Positions 10,613 to 19,392 are shown, counted from the first letter of the stretch. The stretch: 64,000 nucleotides of DNA from Clostridium thailandense (GCF_019207025.1 NZ_JAEEGC010000052.1:28126-92125); one strand, 5' to 3'. Translations and numbers: made by a program. The notes: generated by a model from the letters alone, not told the origin.

Positions 10613-13237
10613 CTACTCAAGTATTTCTACATATCCCTCTGTTCCGTTTACTCTAATTCTCTGTCCGTCCTTTATAAGCTTTGTAGCATTCTCTACACTT
10701 GCTACTGCCGGAAGTCCGTATTCTCGCGCTACAACTGCTCCGTGGGTCATCATTCCCCCAACCTCCGTTACAAGTCCCTTTATAGATACAAATACTGGTG
10801 TCCAGCTAGGATCAGTGAAAGTAGTAACCAGTATATCACCTTCCTCGATGTTAGCATCCTCTATTCTGAGTATTACTCTTGCCCTTCCCTCAATGTCACC
10901 TGCTGATACAGCTACCCCTGCCAAAGCACCTTCAGGGATCTTGCTTGTGTCGTATTTACTGGATATAATTTCTCCATCAGAGGTAATTACTCGAGGAGGT
11001 GTGAGCTTCTCGTATATCTCATAGTCTTCTTTTCTTTTTTGTATGATGCTATAATCCAACTTATTTGTTTTAATAACCTCTCTCAATTCTTCATATTTAA
11101 GATAGTAGATATCCTCTTTTTCTTTTATGAGCCCTTGATTAGCTAGTTCTTCTGCTTCTTTCACAATAACCTGTTTCACAATCCATTCATACCATACTAA
11201 AGTATATTTATTGAACTCATGGTAACCAGCATAATTACGTAGAACACTTATGCCCTTCTTTGCCTTTTTAGCCTTTCCTCTACCTCCTGGCAGCTTTTCA
11301 AGTTTTCTTAAGATATCCCGCTCCTTTTGTTTAGCTTCTTTAAGTCCCTGCTGGAATTTAGCTTCGTGAGCATTAGGAGGATAAACCTTTATATTACCTA
11401 GAATTAGTGGAACTAATATTGTTGGTTTTTCATTCCATCTAGTCCTGCTTATATCTATTTCTGCAGAGCAGCGCATGCCATATTTCTTCAAGAATTCTCT
11501 TATTACCTCACTTACTTCAACTCCCCCCGGAAGTTTTATAAGATCCTCAAAAAAGCTGTCATCCTTAGGATTCTCCAGATATTTAATTACTTCTGGATAC
11601 TTTCTTACTACATCTGATACATCCAAAAGTTCAAGCCCCATTTCTGAGGTAACATTATTGGATACCGATTGAGCAAGAGTATCTGCTGGATTTTTTTCTC
11701 CGAGCCACTTCCCCAAATTCTTATTAAGCCAACTGGAAGCATATGCTCCGGCAAAAACAACTCCATAAGTGTCCATCATATTGTCTTTTATCCGAATCAT
11801 GCTTTTATCAATAAAATTAAAAAGCTCCATACCTGAAATCTTCTGTGCCTGCTGCTCTAATTCTGACATCATTGATCTGCTGCGATCCATATAGAATTCT
11901 GCAATGGCAGGATCATTTTTCCTATAGCATTCTATAGTCTTAGCAAGCCACCTAGCAGCAAGCTTGACAGGAACCATTGTTTTCCTTGATTTATAAAGAT
12001 TTTTCATAATATCTTCTCGTTTTAAAACATTGTAAAATGAATTCTGTATAAGAACATCTATCGCTGCAAGTCCTTTAACAAAAGACTTTCTCATAATAGG
12101 TGATCTTAATTCATTTGATGAATCTATATACAATCTTCCACCAGCCTCATACATTTGCGTATCTACCATCTGCTTCATTAAAATCTCAAAAAAAGTCATG
12201 CTTAAGGGAGACATTGCCTCAGTCATCATCTGGCGATGACCAAAGGATAAGAATACATGAATCTTATTATCCTTCACTTCAGGTACAGGATATAAAGTAG
12301 TAATAGGACGACTTTGAACAATATATATCTTATCTTCGCAAATACACCATTCTATATCCTGTGGACGTCCAAAGTACTTCTCGATTTTTCTGCCTATTTG
12401 TTCAAGCTGTAAAATCTGCTGGTCAGTGAGAGTTTGAGAATTCTGTTTATTAGCCTCAATTCTCCTCTGCTCGGTTCCACCTTGTTTCAAACCATAAATA
12501 GCTAGTTTCTTAGTAGGTACCTTTTTATCTATAATCTTACCTTCCTTTACTTTATAGATATCTGCATTTACAAGTCCTGACACTAGTGCTTCTCCAAGAC
12601 CAAAGCTTGCATCTATAGAGACAACCTTCCTATTTCCATTTATAGGATCTGCCGTAAACATTATTCCTGAAGCCACTGGGAAAACCATCTTTTGGATAAC
12701 CACAGAAAGATATACCTTGCAGTGGTCAAAGTTATTCTGCATACGGTATATTACTGCTCTGTCTGTAAAAAGTGATGCCCAGCACTTGCTTACATGGTGA
12801 AGAATATCGCTTTTTCCTATTATATTTAAATAAGTGTCCTGCTGTCCTGCAAAGGAAGCTAAAGGCAAATCCTCAGCAGTGGCACTTGAACGAACTGCAT
12901 AGGCATTTTCTTCACCAAACTTTTTAATAAATTCAGTTATTCCTTCATCTATATCCTTTGGAATAGTGATTCCTTCGATCACGCTGCGAATTTCTCTACT
13001 GATTTTACCTATTCTTTCTCTATCGTCTATCTTCACCTGAGATAATTCTTCTACCAGCCTGTTAAACTCCTTGTTATCCTCTATTACCTTCTTATAAGCT
13101 TCAGTAGTGACACAAAAACCATCTGGAACCTGTATTCCCTGAATTCTTGAAAGTTCTCCTAAGTTCGCACCTTTGCCTCCTACTACAGGAAGTTGTGATT
13201 TATCAATGTCCTTAAAGCTTAATAAATATGAATTCAT
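10613..13237 (-). CDS. rph: rifamycin phosphotransferase (Rph family)
   Basis: 874 residues from the ATG preceded by GAGAGGAGAATAGCT; a longer reading from 13279 has no such site. The N-terminal ATP-grasp domain has VVGGKGANLGELS, VRSSATAEDLPLASFAGQQD and a DIEWC...VQSRPITTL end. A central roughly 400-residue drug-binding region follows. The C-terminal phosphohistidine swivelling domain contains GGMMTHGAVVAREYGLPAV with the catalytic His. The domain order ATP/drug/His, rather than PEP synthase order, and the close wording to Listeria Rph support inactivation of rifamycins by phosphorylation from ATP. It is downstream of a TetR gene (98-bp gap) in the same direction. A PEP-synthase-like role is the alternative. 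Confidence 0.85.
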   Translation of the reverse strand: MNSYLLSFKDIDKSQLPVVGGKGANLGELSRIQGIQVPDGFCVTTEAYKKVIEDNKEFNRLVEELSQVKIDDRERIGKISREIRSVIEGITIPKDIDEGITEFIKKFGEENAYAVRSSATAEDLPLASFAGQQDTYLNIIGKSDILHHVSKCWASLFTDRAVIYRMQNNFDHCKVYLSVVIQKMVFPVASGIMFTADPINGNRKVVSIDASFGLGEALVSGLVNADIYKVKEGKIIDKKVPTKKLAIYGLKQGGTEQRRIEANKQNSQTLTDQQILQLEQIGRKIEKYFGRPQDIEWCICEDKIYIVQSRPITTLYPVPEVKDNKIHVFLSFGHRQMMTEAMSPLSMTFFEILMKQMVDTQMYEAGGRLYIDSSNELRSPIMRKSFVKGLAAIDVLIQNSFYNVLKREDIMKNLYKSRKTMVPVKLAARWLAKTIECYRKNDPAIAEFYMDRSRSMMSELEQQAQKISGMELFNFIDKSMIRIKDNMMDTYGVVFAGAYASSWLNKNLGKWLGEKNPADTLAQSVSNNVTSEMGLELLDVSDVVRKYPEVIKYLENPKDDSFFEDLIKLPGGVEVSEVIREFLKKYGMRCSAEIDISRTRWNEKPTILVPLILGNIKVYPPNAHEAKFQQGLKEAKQKERDILRKLEKLPGGRGKAKKAKKGISVLRNYAGYHEFNKYTLVWYEWIVKQVIVKEAEELANQGLIKEKEDIYYLKYEELREVIKTNKLDYSIIQKRKEDYEIYEKLTPPRVITSDGEIISSKYDTSKIPEGALAGVAVSAGDIEGRARVILRIEDANIEEGDILVTTFTDPSWTPVFVSIKGLVTEVGGMMTHGAVVAREYGLPAVASVENATKLIKDGQRIRVNGTEGYVEILE

Positions 13238-13335
13238 AGCTATTCTCCTCTCACCTAGAATACTTAGTAATCTTATCATTACTTGCTTATTAGAAGTTGC
13301 GTTACATATACTTAATAATTCATTACCTATACAAC

Positions 13336-13950
13336 CTACAAATATTCTTCCTTATAAAAGTTGTTTCTAAGCATATCCATGCATTCATTAAATTCTTTCA
13401 TCATGGCATCAAAATTAATTTCCGTTTTATTTGACATTTGTTTTGTATACCCCTCCGCCATCCACATAAGCATTTTCATAAGGAGCTTTAGGTCCACCCC
13501 CTCTTTAAACTTTGATGTATCCACACCCTCAAAAGCTATTTTATTTCTAAAATCATCTCCACTATCAAAAATATTTTGTATATCCGCTTTTACCTCTTCA
13601 TCATTTTCAAAATACACATTTGCCAAAAAGGAAGGTATTGCAGCATGTCTTTTCATTACGGAAATTTCAATATCTGATGACATTTTTATTCTGTCAAAAA
13701 AATCTGTAATGCTATTATCAAACTTTTCGTTAACCTCATTCATCATGATGTTGCCGCACAGATTAATTAGATAAAGGTATAATGCTTTTTTTGTGCCAAA
13801 GTAGTGAAAAACCATTGCCTTTGAAATTCCTGCAGCTACAGCAATATCGCTTATAGAGGCCTTTTTATAGCCATTAGTCCCAAAAGTTCTAAGAGCAGCA
13901 TCTATAATCACGTTTTGTTTCTCTACAGGTAAACTAAAAAATTTCTCCAA
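13336..13950 (-). CDS. TetR-family regulator of the rph unit
   Basis: 204 residues from a TTG start placed behind AAAGAGGTGAG; the product then begins MEKFFSLPVEKQNVIIDAAL, the normal TetR opening. The longer frame starting at 14022 lies across the operators and lacks a ribosome site. The HTH is visible in ASISDIAVAAGISKAMVFHYF. The C-terminal ligand domain is of ordinary length. Two identical-type palindromes just upstream suggest autoregulation, and rph follows in the same direction, so a rifamycin-like compound or another stress could be the inducer. That link is inferred from position. Confidence 0.88.
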   Translation of the reverse strand: MEKFFSLPVEKQNVIIDAALRTFGTNGYKKASISDIAVAAGISKAMVFHYFGTKKALYLYLINLCGNIMMNEVNEKFDNSITDFFDRIKMSSDIEISVMKRHAAIPSFLANVYFENDEEVKADIQNIFDSGDDFRNKIAFEGVDTSKFKEGVDLKLLMKMLMWMAEGYTKQMSNKTEINFDAMMKEFNECMDMLRNNFYKEEYL

Positions 13951-13974
13951 AAATCTCACCTCTTTAACTTTATC

Positions 13975-14019
13975 AACCGAATCGGTTAATGCAATTATAA
14001 TACTATAAACCGATTCGGT
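13975..14019. promoter_or_regulatory. paired TetR operators
   Basis: AACCGAATCGGTT (13975-13987) and AACCGATTCGGT (14008-14019) are near-perfect palindromes spaced 33 bp start to start, about three helical turns, directly before the TetR start. This matches cooperative binding by a TetR-type repressor over its own promoter. Confidence 0.8.
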
Positions 14020-14060
14020 CAATAAATATTTTATTTTTCATGTAGTCATTAAAAATAAAA

Positions 14061-14096
14061 AAGTTATCATAGGAAAACAATTCCTATGATAACTTT
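14061..14096. terminator. bidirectional terminator
   Basis: A strong stem AAGTTATCATAGGAA / TTCCTATGATAACTT with a short loop, AT-rich on both sides, between the TetR promoter and the GNAT stop. It would end the marR-GNAT transcript. The remaining 14097-14202 holds nothing recognisable. Confidence 0.7.
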
Positions 14097-14202
14097 CATT
14101 TTAAATTATAAAATAAAAATGAAGGGTATGTCGCACCTATAAGCGGGACTGGAAGTAGACTTATCTATTGGTAAGGCTGACTCTTCCTAATTGAACTATG
14201 CT

Positions 14203-14706
14203 CTATTTATCATTATTTAATATTTTTTCATAACAGTAGAATGGTTTTTCCCTACTTAAAAATCTCATTTCACCAACTAGGTCATAACCACACTTTTTAA
14301 ACAATGCATTCATTTTAGTATTTATGGAATAAGTATCTGTTTTTAAATATTTTATATTATTAGCTAAAGCTAATTCATCTGCAAATTTCATTAATTCAGT
14401 ACCAATGCCACTTCTTCTGTAGTTTGGATTAACAGCCATTCTGTGAACAACCATACAAACTTCTTTCAATGACCAATTTAATTCATCATACTCATCTGGT
14501 TCCACTTTATTAATGCATACAAAACCAACTATTTTTCCATCCCTTTCTGTGACATATAATTCCTCTCTTTTGATATCATTTATAAAATCTTTTTCCTGAG
14601 GATAACTTTCATCCCATTGAGTATTATTGTAGGTTCTCATTTCTGCAATAGTTTCCTTTATAATCTCCATAATTTCTTTTGTATCTTCAATAGACGCTTT
14701 TCTCAT
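14203..14706 (-). CDS. GNAT-family N-acetyltransferase
   Basis: 167 residues. The acetyl-CoA site is visible as VHRMAVNPNYRRSGIGTELM (R-x-x-G-x-G/A-type loop), followed by KYLKTDTYSINTKMNALFKKCGY, the usual C-terminal half. The ATG is chosen rather than the preceding GTG because GGGGG lies 7 bases upstream of it. It follows the marR gene by 12 bp and is surely co-transcribed. The substrate is unknown. Confidence 0.85.
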   Translation of the reverse strand: MRKASIEDTKEIMEIIKETIAEMRTYNNTQWDESYPQEKDFINDIKREELYVTERDGKIVGFVCINKVEPDEYDELNWSLKEVCMVVHRMAVNPNYRRSGIGTELMKFADELALANNIKYLKTDTYSINTKMNALFKKCGYDLVGEMRFLSREKPFYCYEKILNNDK

Positions 14707-14718
14707 CACACTACCCCC

Positions 14719-15168
14719 TTAAAAATTTTTTGTTTCTTTCCAATCATTTTCAATATTTTCTCTCATTTTCTTAACTAATTTATTAACTAATTCTTTTTCC
14801 TCAGCACTGAAATTATTAAAGCAGATCTCGATATTTCTATTTTCTTCTTCAATAATAAAGGAGTATACCTTTAGTGCCTTTTCCTTGGGATAAAGCCTCC
14901 AAATTCTTTTATCAATATGGTCTCTTTTTTTATCTATATACCCTGCTTCAATAAGTTTCTGTGTAGCTTTTGTTGTGGTAGTCTTATCTACTTTTAAAAG
15001 ATTTGATAAATCAATTTGATTAATTCCTTGATTTTCACATATCCTTGTTAGGAATATAAACTGACCTTTTTGCAGATTTATCTCTTTAAATTTAATGTCG
15101 CTCATAGAATGAATACACCGTGACAAAGTTCCTATCTCTCTTAATATATGGCTATCTAAAGCTTTAAT
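14719..15168 (-). CDS. MarR-family regulator with a probable ATT start
   Basis: About 149 residues. The winged-helix core reads NQIDLSNLLKVDKTTTTKATQ with the wing region RDHIDKRIWRLYP. The only good ribosome site, AGGAGGTG, lies 7 bases before an in-frame ATT at 15168, giving a normal MarR N-terminus (IKALDSHILREIGTLSRCIH). The next in-frame start candidate, TTG at 15126, has no ribosome site and would cut the first helix. Two palindromic operators frame the -10 box, so the gene should repress itself and the following acetyltransferase. The ATT start is the odd point. Confidence 0.8.
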   Translation of the reverse strand: MKALDSHILREIGTLSRCIHSMSDIKFKEINLQKGQFIFLTRICENQGINQIDLSNLLKVDKTTTTKATQKLIEAGYIDKKRDHIDKRIWRLYPKEKALKVYSFIIEEENRNIEICFNNFSAEEKELVNKLVKKMRENIENDWKETKNF

Positions 15169-15191
15169 AGGACTTCACCTCCTATAAATTT

Positions 15192-15250
15192 AGTTGAAAG
15201 TTCAACTTTATTATTTTTATAATAGCATATAATAGTTGAATTTTCAACTA
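15192..15250 (-). promoter_or_regulatory. marR promoter with two overlapping operators
   Basis: Operator 1 is AGTTGAAAGTTCAACT (15192-15207) and operator 2 is TAGTTGAATTTTCAACTA (15233-15250), 42 bp apart (four turns). On the minus strand a -35 TTGAAA lies inside operator 2 (15242-15247) and a -10 TATTAT (15219-15224) follows after exactly 17 bp. This is a classic self-repression layout. Confidence 0.82.
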
Positions 15251-15289
15251 CATTATATGATTAATGTTTGATCTAATTTTTATTATTTA

Positions 15290-15440
15290 TATACAACGAA
15301 AATAAGAATCATAAACTCCCTGATTATAAAATTTTGGAGCTAATTCTTCTATGTATAAAGTTCAGCATCAAATTTGAAGCTAAATCCCCTAATTCCTCTT
15401 CTCTCTCGTTTAGAAAATATTCCTTTATGCTTTACATAAA
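15290..15440 (-). pseudogene. DUF2164-like remnant
   Basis: The minus strand reads EYFLNEREEELGDLASNLML, then after a frameshift LYIEELAPKFYNQGVYDS. These are the recognisable blocks of the small DUF2164 family. The N-terminus is interrupted by stops. The rest of 15251-15726 is AT-rich with no other gene visible. Confidence 0.6.
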
Positions 15441-15726
15441 TTCACATTGAATTACCACTAACTTACACCACTTGTAACTCCCCAACCCCTTGAAAATAAA
15501 ACCTTCGCCTTAATAAAATATAATTATTACATAAAAACAAAAATATATATTTTATAATAGAGAATGCAAATTTCCAAGAACAAAAATTACCACTCTGGCT
15601 ATTTTATAAAAGTTGTAATGCCGTAACGTTTACAACTTGTTAACAATCTTTTTCTTCCTGATTTTTTGATATTTGTATATATATTAGTTGTAAGCTAAAT
15701 TAAAGCTACTTGGAGAATGAATTACC

Positions 15727-16413
15727 ATGGTAAAAAATAAGAATACAACTTGGCATTATTATAGAAATGAGGATGGCATTGTACTTTACAAGGTTGAAAG
15801 CAGTGAGTGGTTTCAAAATGGAATCCTAAAAAGACGCTTTCGATGCTACTATAAAGATAAAAACATTGAACCAGTGCTTTATGCGCTCCCATCTGTAATA
15901 ATGGGTATAAAAAATAATGAAACTATTATTTATGTGGAAGATGAGAAATCCGATGATTCCCTAATGGACATGGGTTTCATTGCAACTACAAATTTTGGCG
16001 GTCTTAGAAGCTTTAACAGTTTAAGTAAAAAATATAATGAACAAATAAAAAGAGCTAATCTTACAATCTTCCCCAATAATAGTAATCGCAGCAAAGATTA
16101 TTCTAAAGCTGTATATAATACTTTTAAAAATTGCTGTAAAAGCATAGGAATTATAGAGATGCCTGATCTCAATAAAAACATGAGTATTTCAGATTGGCTT
16201 AATAAAGGTGTAACAAAAAAGCAAAAAGAGGAGCTAGAAAAAATAGCACCGTCACTTTTTGATTTTAATGCCCTATCCATAACTTCTACTTTAATTCCAT
16301 ATCTCTGCAGCTTGTTTTTAAAAGGTAAGCTTGAACATATGGGAATTAAGTACAATCATCTTTTAATAGAAAAAAGTTGCGAAGGGGTTTACTTTTTACT
16401 TCAGTTAACATAA
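15727..16413 (+). CDS. truncated TOPRIM/primase-like protein of mobile-element type
   Basis: 228 residues, ATG behind GGAGAATG. The first 75 residues look like the zinc-finger/TOPRIM lead-in of plasmid or phage primases (FRCYYKDKNIEPVLYALPSV). IIYVEDEKSDDSLMDMGFIA then aligns with the TOPRIM VEGEKDADTL strand, and NLTIFPNNSNRSKD with the VxxLPDNDxxGRK strand. The metal-binding acidic residues of the second motif are replaced (PDND to PNNS), so activity is doubtful. ISDWLNKG is the usual motif after TOPRIM. No helicase domain follows. It is probably a relic of an integrated element; no integrase lies nearby. Confidence 0.55.
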   Translation: MVKNKNTTWHYYRNEDGIVLYKVESSEWFQNGILKRRFRCYYKDKNIEPVLYALPSVIMGIKNNETIIYVEDEKSDDSLMDMGFIATTNFGGLRSFNSLSKKYNEQIKRANLTIFPNNSNRSKDYSKAVYNTFKNCCKSIGIIEMPDLNKNMSISDWLNKGVTKKQKEELEKIAPSLFDFNALSITSTLIPYLCSLFLKGKLEHMGIKYNHLLIEKSCEGVYFLLQLT

Positions 16414-16484
16414 TTCATTAATTGTTAACTCTGCTTCAAATAAATATCGTAAATCACCAAAGAACAAAAATTCATCAATTTTTC

Positions 16485-16676
16485 TCATTTTATTTCTTGA
16501 ACTCTTCCAACAATTCCATCCTCTAGCATAACTTTGATACCACGATGATGAACTTCTGAGTTTGTAAGGAGCCTTTTTACTATACCCTCAGTTAACTTTC
16601 CAGAGCGCTGATCTTGTTTTTGAACAACTAGGACTCTTGCTCCAATTTTTACATCTTTTCGTCTTGTTCCATCCAT
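16485..16676 (-). CDS. ywbE: YwbE-family small protein
   Basis: 63 residues, complete for the DUF2196/YwbE family: GTRRKDVKIGARVLVVQKQD, SGKLTEGIVKRLLTNS, HHRGIKVMLEDGIVGRVQEI. It is predicted to be a small beta-rich cytoplasmic protein of unknown function. GAAGAG lies before the ATG. It stands alone between the primase-like remnant and the DUF2974 gene. Confidence 0.88.
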   Translation of the reverse strand: MDGTRRKDVKIGARVLVVQKQDQRSGKLTEGIVKRLLTNSEVHHRGIKVMLEDGIVGRVQEIK

Positions 16677-16838
16677 AAGTATTACTCTTCTTTCTTAATT
16701 TTTATATAGCACAATTATAATATAAATACCTTGATACAGGAGCTATATTTTGCTGTATTATATACTTACCATAATATATCACAGTATCCTTGACTTCTCA
16801 AGTGGATGAAGATTTTTCTTAATACTATTCTCTCTTTA

Positions 16839-17939
16839 TCATTCATCAACATTAAATAAAGAGAAACGTAAATTTTTCACATACAATGACAAAAGTGATA
16901 TTATTGTATCAAAAACAAAGCGCTTGGTTTCTACGTCAATACCCTTTACAGTTTCCATGGCTATAACTACTTTTTTACGCCAATCCTCAGTCAAATCACT
17001 GAAATTCACAACCCCCATGGATTTAAATACGCTATAGAGTGTTGTTACGAATAACTCTCGTTTTTCATCTTCTAAAGATGAGAGCCACTGATTAATGACA
17101 TTATTGATATGTTCTGCACCTCCAGTAATACTTTGTGTATATTGAAAGTCACCTTTATTAACCACCCATGAAAAAGGGTCATGTTGCATAATTCCGAACT
17201 TGTTGCTTTCTACCACAATATAATCTTCCTGATGCTGCAAAAGCATTCCTACTAAAGAGGATTGAGGCAAAGTTTTTTGTATCCTTGTTTTAATGCTTAC
17301 ATACTTTTCCCTCGTAAATATTTCATCTCTAAAACCAGGACCGTCATGACTGTAAATGCCCACAATACGATCTTGAACAGCCTGATGACACTCCATGGCA
17401 GAATAAACCGCAATATTTCCTCCCTTAGAATGTCCGCCCACAATTAATGCATGTGGAAACCGTTCAGCAACAGCATTCAAATAAGAAACTCCCTCCTGCT
17501 GTGCAGGTACTGGAGAAATAAATGCCATATTGAAGTCCTCTTTCCAGCCTACAATAGTAGCATCTGTACCTCGATAGGCAACATAAGCTGTTTTATCATC
17601 AAGTAGGTAGGTCACCGCCGCAAATTGCTTTTGTAAAGTTATATCTAAGCTATCTGAATAGCAGCACATACGAATATTTCGAAATCTTGGACTCATTCCA
17701 AGAGCAATCAAAAGTCTATGGTTACTTTTTGGATCTCTCACATTATAAAGCATGTGCGGGATATGCTCTGCTTTGAGCAAGTCTCCAATTCTCACAGGTT
17801 CCCTGTTATCTGCAATCCCCGGTAAAACTTTATCAAAATGAATATAGACAAATTGAGATAGAACCAAGCTATCTACCAGATTGAACTTGGTAGTTTTAAA
17901 GTCCTCCATTTGTGACTCTACATAATCTACAATATTCAT
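16839..17939 (-). CDS. Mbeg1/DUF2974-family alpha/beta hydrolase
   Basis: 366 residues, start behind TAGGAGAG. The lipase-like core has VAYRGTDATIVGWKEDFNMAF (oxyanion region) and the nucleophile elbow LIVGGHSKGGNIAVYSA, where Ser of GHSKG is the likely nucleophile. HDGPGFRDE supplies a probable acid. The C-terminal third is less conserved. There is no signal peptide, so it is cytoplasmic. The substrate is unknown; the family is common in Firmicutes and often annotated only as DUF2974. Confidence 0.82.
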   Translation of the reverse strand: MNIVDYVESQMEDFKTTKFNLVDSLVLSQFVYIHFDKVLPGIADNREPVRIGDLLKAEHIPHMLYNVRDPKSNHRLLIALGMSPRFRNIRMCCYSDSLDITLQKQFAAVTYLLDDKTAYVAYRGTDATIVGWKEDFNMAFISPVPAQQEGVSYLNAVAERFPHALIVGGHSKGGNIAVYSAMECHQAVQDRIVGIYSHDGPGFRDEIFTREKYVSIKTRIQKTLPQSSLVGMLLQHQEDYIVVESNKFGIMQHDPFSWVVNKGDFQYTQSITGGAEHINNVINQWLSSLEDEKRELFVTTLYSVFKSMGVVNFSDLTEDWRKKVVIAMETVKGIDVETKRFVFDTIISLLSLYVKNLRFSLFNVDE

Positions 17940-18151
17940 ATTTTATCTCTCCTAACCTATTGTTTTTACCTCCTAGTAATATCTTTCGGTTTTTCATAAT
18001 ACTATTATAAGAGATTTGTAAGTATTCTACCATATATATTATCTGTGCCTTAATATATGAAAATTCACTTTTCCCTCAAATCCAAAATATTTTCTTTATA
18101 AACAACAGTTATGTAGATATCTTAATAAAAATCAGAATTTATAGATAACTA

Positions 18152-18181
18152 TTGCATTTTTTATACAACCTGTCATAATAT
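18152..18181 (+). promoter_or_regulatory. candidate promoter of the ArfA-like gene
   Basis: TTGCAT at 18152 and CATAAT/TAATAT at 18174-18181 with 16-18 bp spacing, 30 bp before the ATG. Sigma-A type, moderate match. Confidence 0.5.
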
Positions 18182-18211
18182 ATAGTAAATATAGCTGAAA
18201 GGATGATTTAA

Positions 18212-18412
18212 ATGAAAAAATCAAAAAAGAAATTAACTGAGAACATTAGCTTTACGATTGACATGAATAAGCTTAACTTAAACAGAAGAAAGTTTGACTC
18301 AAGTGAAATTGGCAGAGGTACTGGAATCCATAAAAATAAAAAAGGTAAAGGCTCTTACACCCGCAAGAATGTTAAGATTGATGACAGTTCTTGCGGGTGT
18401 TTTGTTTTATAA
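18212..18412 (+). CDS. ArfA/BrfA-type alternative ribosome-rescue factor with intragenic terminator
   Basis: 66 residues, ATG behind AAAGGATG. Basic throughout. Residues 40-52 read HKNKKGKGSYTRK, which closely matches the ribosome-channel-binding KNKKGKGSYMRK segment I recall for Escherichia coli ArfA. Residues 33-38 (GRGTGI) add a Gly-rich lead. ArfA recruits RF2 to ribosomes stalled on messages without a stop codon. A 13-bp stem covers codons 49-63, and its T tract comes immediately before the TAA, so most transcripts should end without a stop codon. This is the same trick used by E. coli arfA and Bacillus brfA to place the gene under tmRNA control. The terminator could also drive end-trimming that shortens the active protein. 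Annotators would normally call this hypothetical. Confidence 0.82.
   Translation: MKKSKKKLTENISFTIDMNKLNLNRRKFDSSEIGRGTGIHKNKKGKGSYTRKNVKIDDSSCGCFVL
18357..18408 (+). terminator. terminator hairpin inside the ArfA-like reading frame
   Basis: A perfect 13-bp stem ACACCCGCAAGAA (18357-18369) / TTCTTGCGGGTGT (18388-18400), an 18-base loop, then TTTGTTTT at 18401-18408. The stop codon occupies 18410-18412, so termination 7-9 bases past the stem yields a stop-less mRNA. Confidence 0.93.
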
Positions 18413-18481
18413 AGATGCTTCATATGAATAGAGTCATAATTTAATCAAAGGCTCTGCTATTTTCTTTACATACATTTCTGT

Positions 18482-19135
18482 TCACGATATATATTCACCG
18501 ATAATTATATTGGTAAAACTGATATGATTTTTATTTTGCTGAGTTAAAGTCATTTTAATATTTTTACTGGATGACATAGTAGAATCATACATATTAGGCG
18601 AGTCAATTTTGAAAATAACTTCAGATGTATTTTGATCATCATAAAATATTATAGAATTATCTTGTTGAATTACAGTAATTAAATTTTTAACTTCTAAGTT
18701 AAAAGTAAGAATTGGGTTGTTTACTTTATTTTTAATTATAAAGTTTTCTTTAAGCAGCTCTGATGCAATATTGTACTGCAAATCTATATTAGGATACACA
18801 TTAGAAAATTCCACTGCTGAGGAAAGATTTTTTACAGTCTATTTCTGTAAATTTTGAGCTCTTATATCTATAACTTTATCTTGTCTTTTTTTATTTTGTA
18901 GTGCTGCTGAATCCTTAATCACAGCCATAGAAGCAGCTTCCTTATTAATGTCCCAGGATATTTCATACTTATCCTTTCTTATAACTACAAGCCTTTTATT
19001 CTTTATATTTTTTGCTATTCTTATCTTAAAATCATTATCTTTATTCTCCAGTACCTTATTACTAGTTTCATCTGAAGCTTATACCATGGAGTTATCAATA
19101 TTCTTCCACCTTCCATTACTTAAATAATGGACTGG
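18482..19135 (-). pseudogene. DNRLRE/RHS-type surface protein remnant
   Basis: A single minus-strand frame runs PVHYLSNGRWKNIDNSMV-stop-ASDETSNKVLENKDNDFKIR, on through IRKDKYEISWDINK to a second in-frame stop, then TVKNLSSAVEFSNVYPNIDL and a last open part of 110 codons. This wording (PVHYLxNGxWKxIDN, YxNVxPNIDLQYNI) is typical of the N-terminal region of large RHS/DNRLRE-domain surface proteins. Two stops, no signal peptide and loss of the repeat-rich remainder show that it is dead. The 3' part could still be translated as a short peptide. Confidence 0.7.
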
Positions 19136-19361
19136 CTCACTATATATTTATTGCCTCGAAGGTTGAATCTTCCTTTAAAAAGTGCTTTACGTTTTTTCAA
19201 AATGGCCTCCAGATAATAAATTCTTACCTTAAATTATATTTATACTTTTATATAATTATATCTGTAAGCAGCCTTATGGTTTCCGAATCATCATTAAGTA
19301 CATTGAAGGAGGCTTTTTATCCGCTACACTAAGAAAAATCTTTAATTAAAAGAAACTCCTG

Positions 19362-19392
19362 CTCTCTTCTTTTACAGGAGTTCTCCCTAATC
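19362..19392. terminator. possible terminator in a gene-poor gap
   Basis: AACTCCTG...CAGGAGTT stem in the gap 19136-19556. The gap otherwise contains AT-rich sequence, a hairpin repeat at 19443 and no gene I can support. The polarity is uncertain. Confidence 0.35.

Noticed and set aside
13951..14022. N-terminal extension of the TetR gene from 14022
   Set aside because: It would translate through both operator palindromes; the TTG at 13950 has the ribosome site and gives the normal family start.
14101..14200. GC-richer stretch that might be a tRNA or small RNA
   Set aside because: No cloverleaf, no TTCGANTC-type T loop and no promoter/terminator pair enclosing it.
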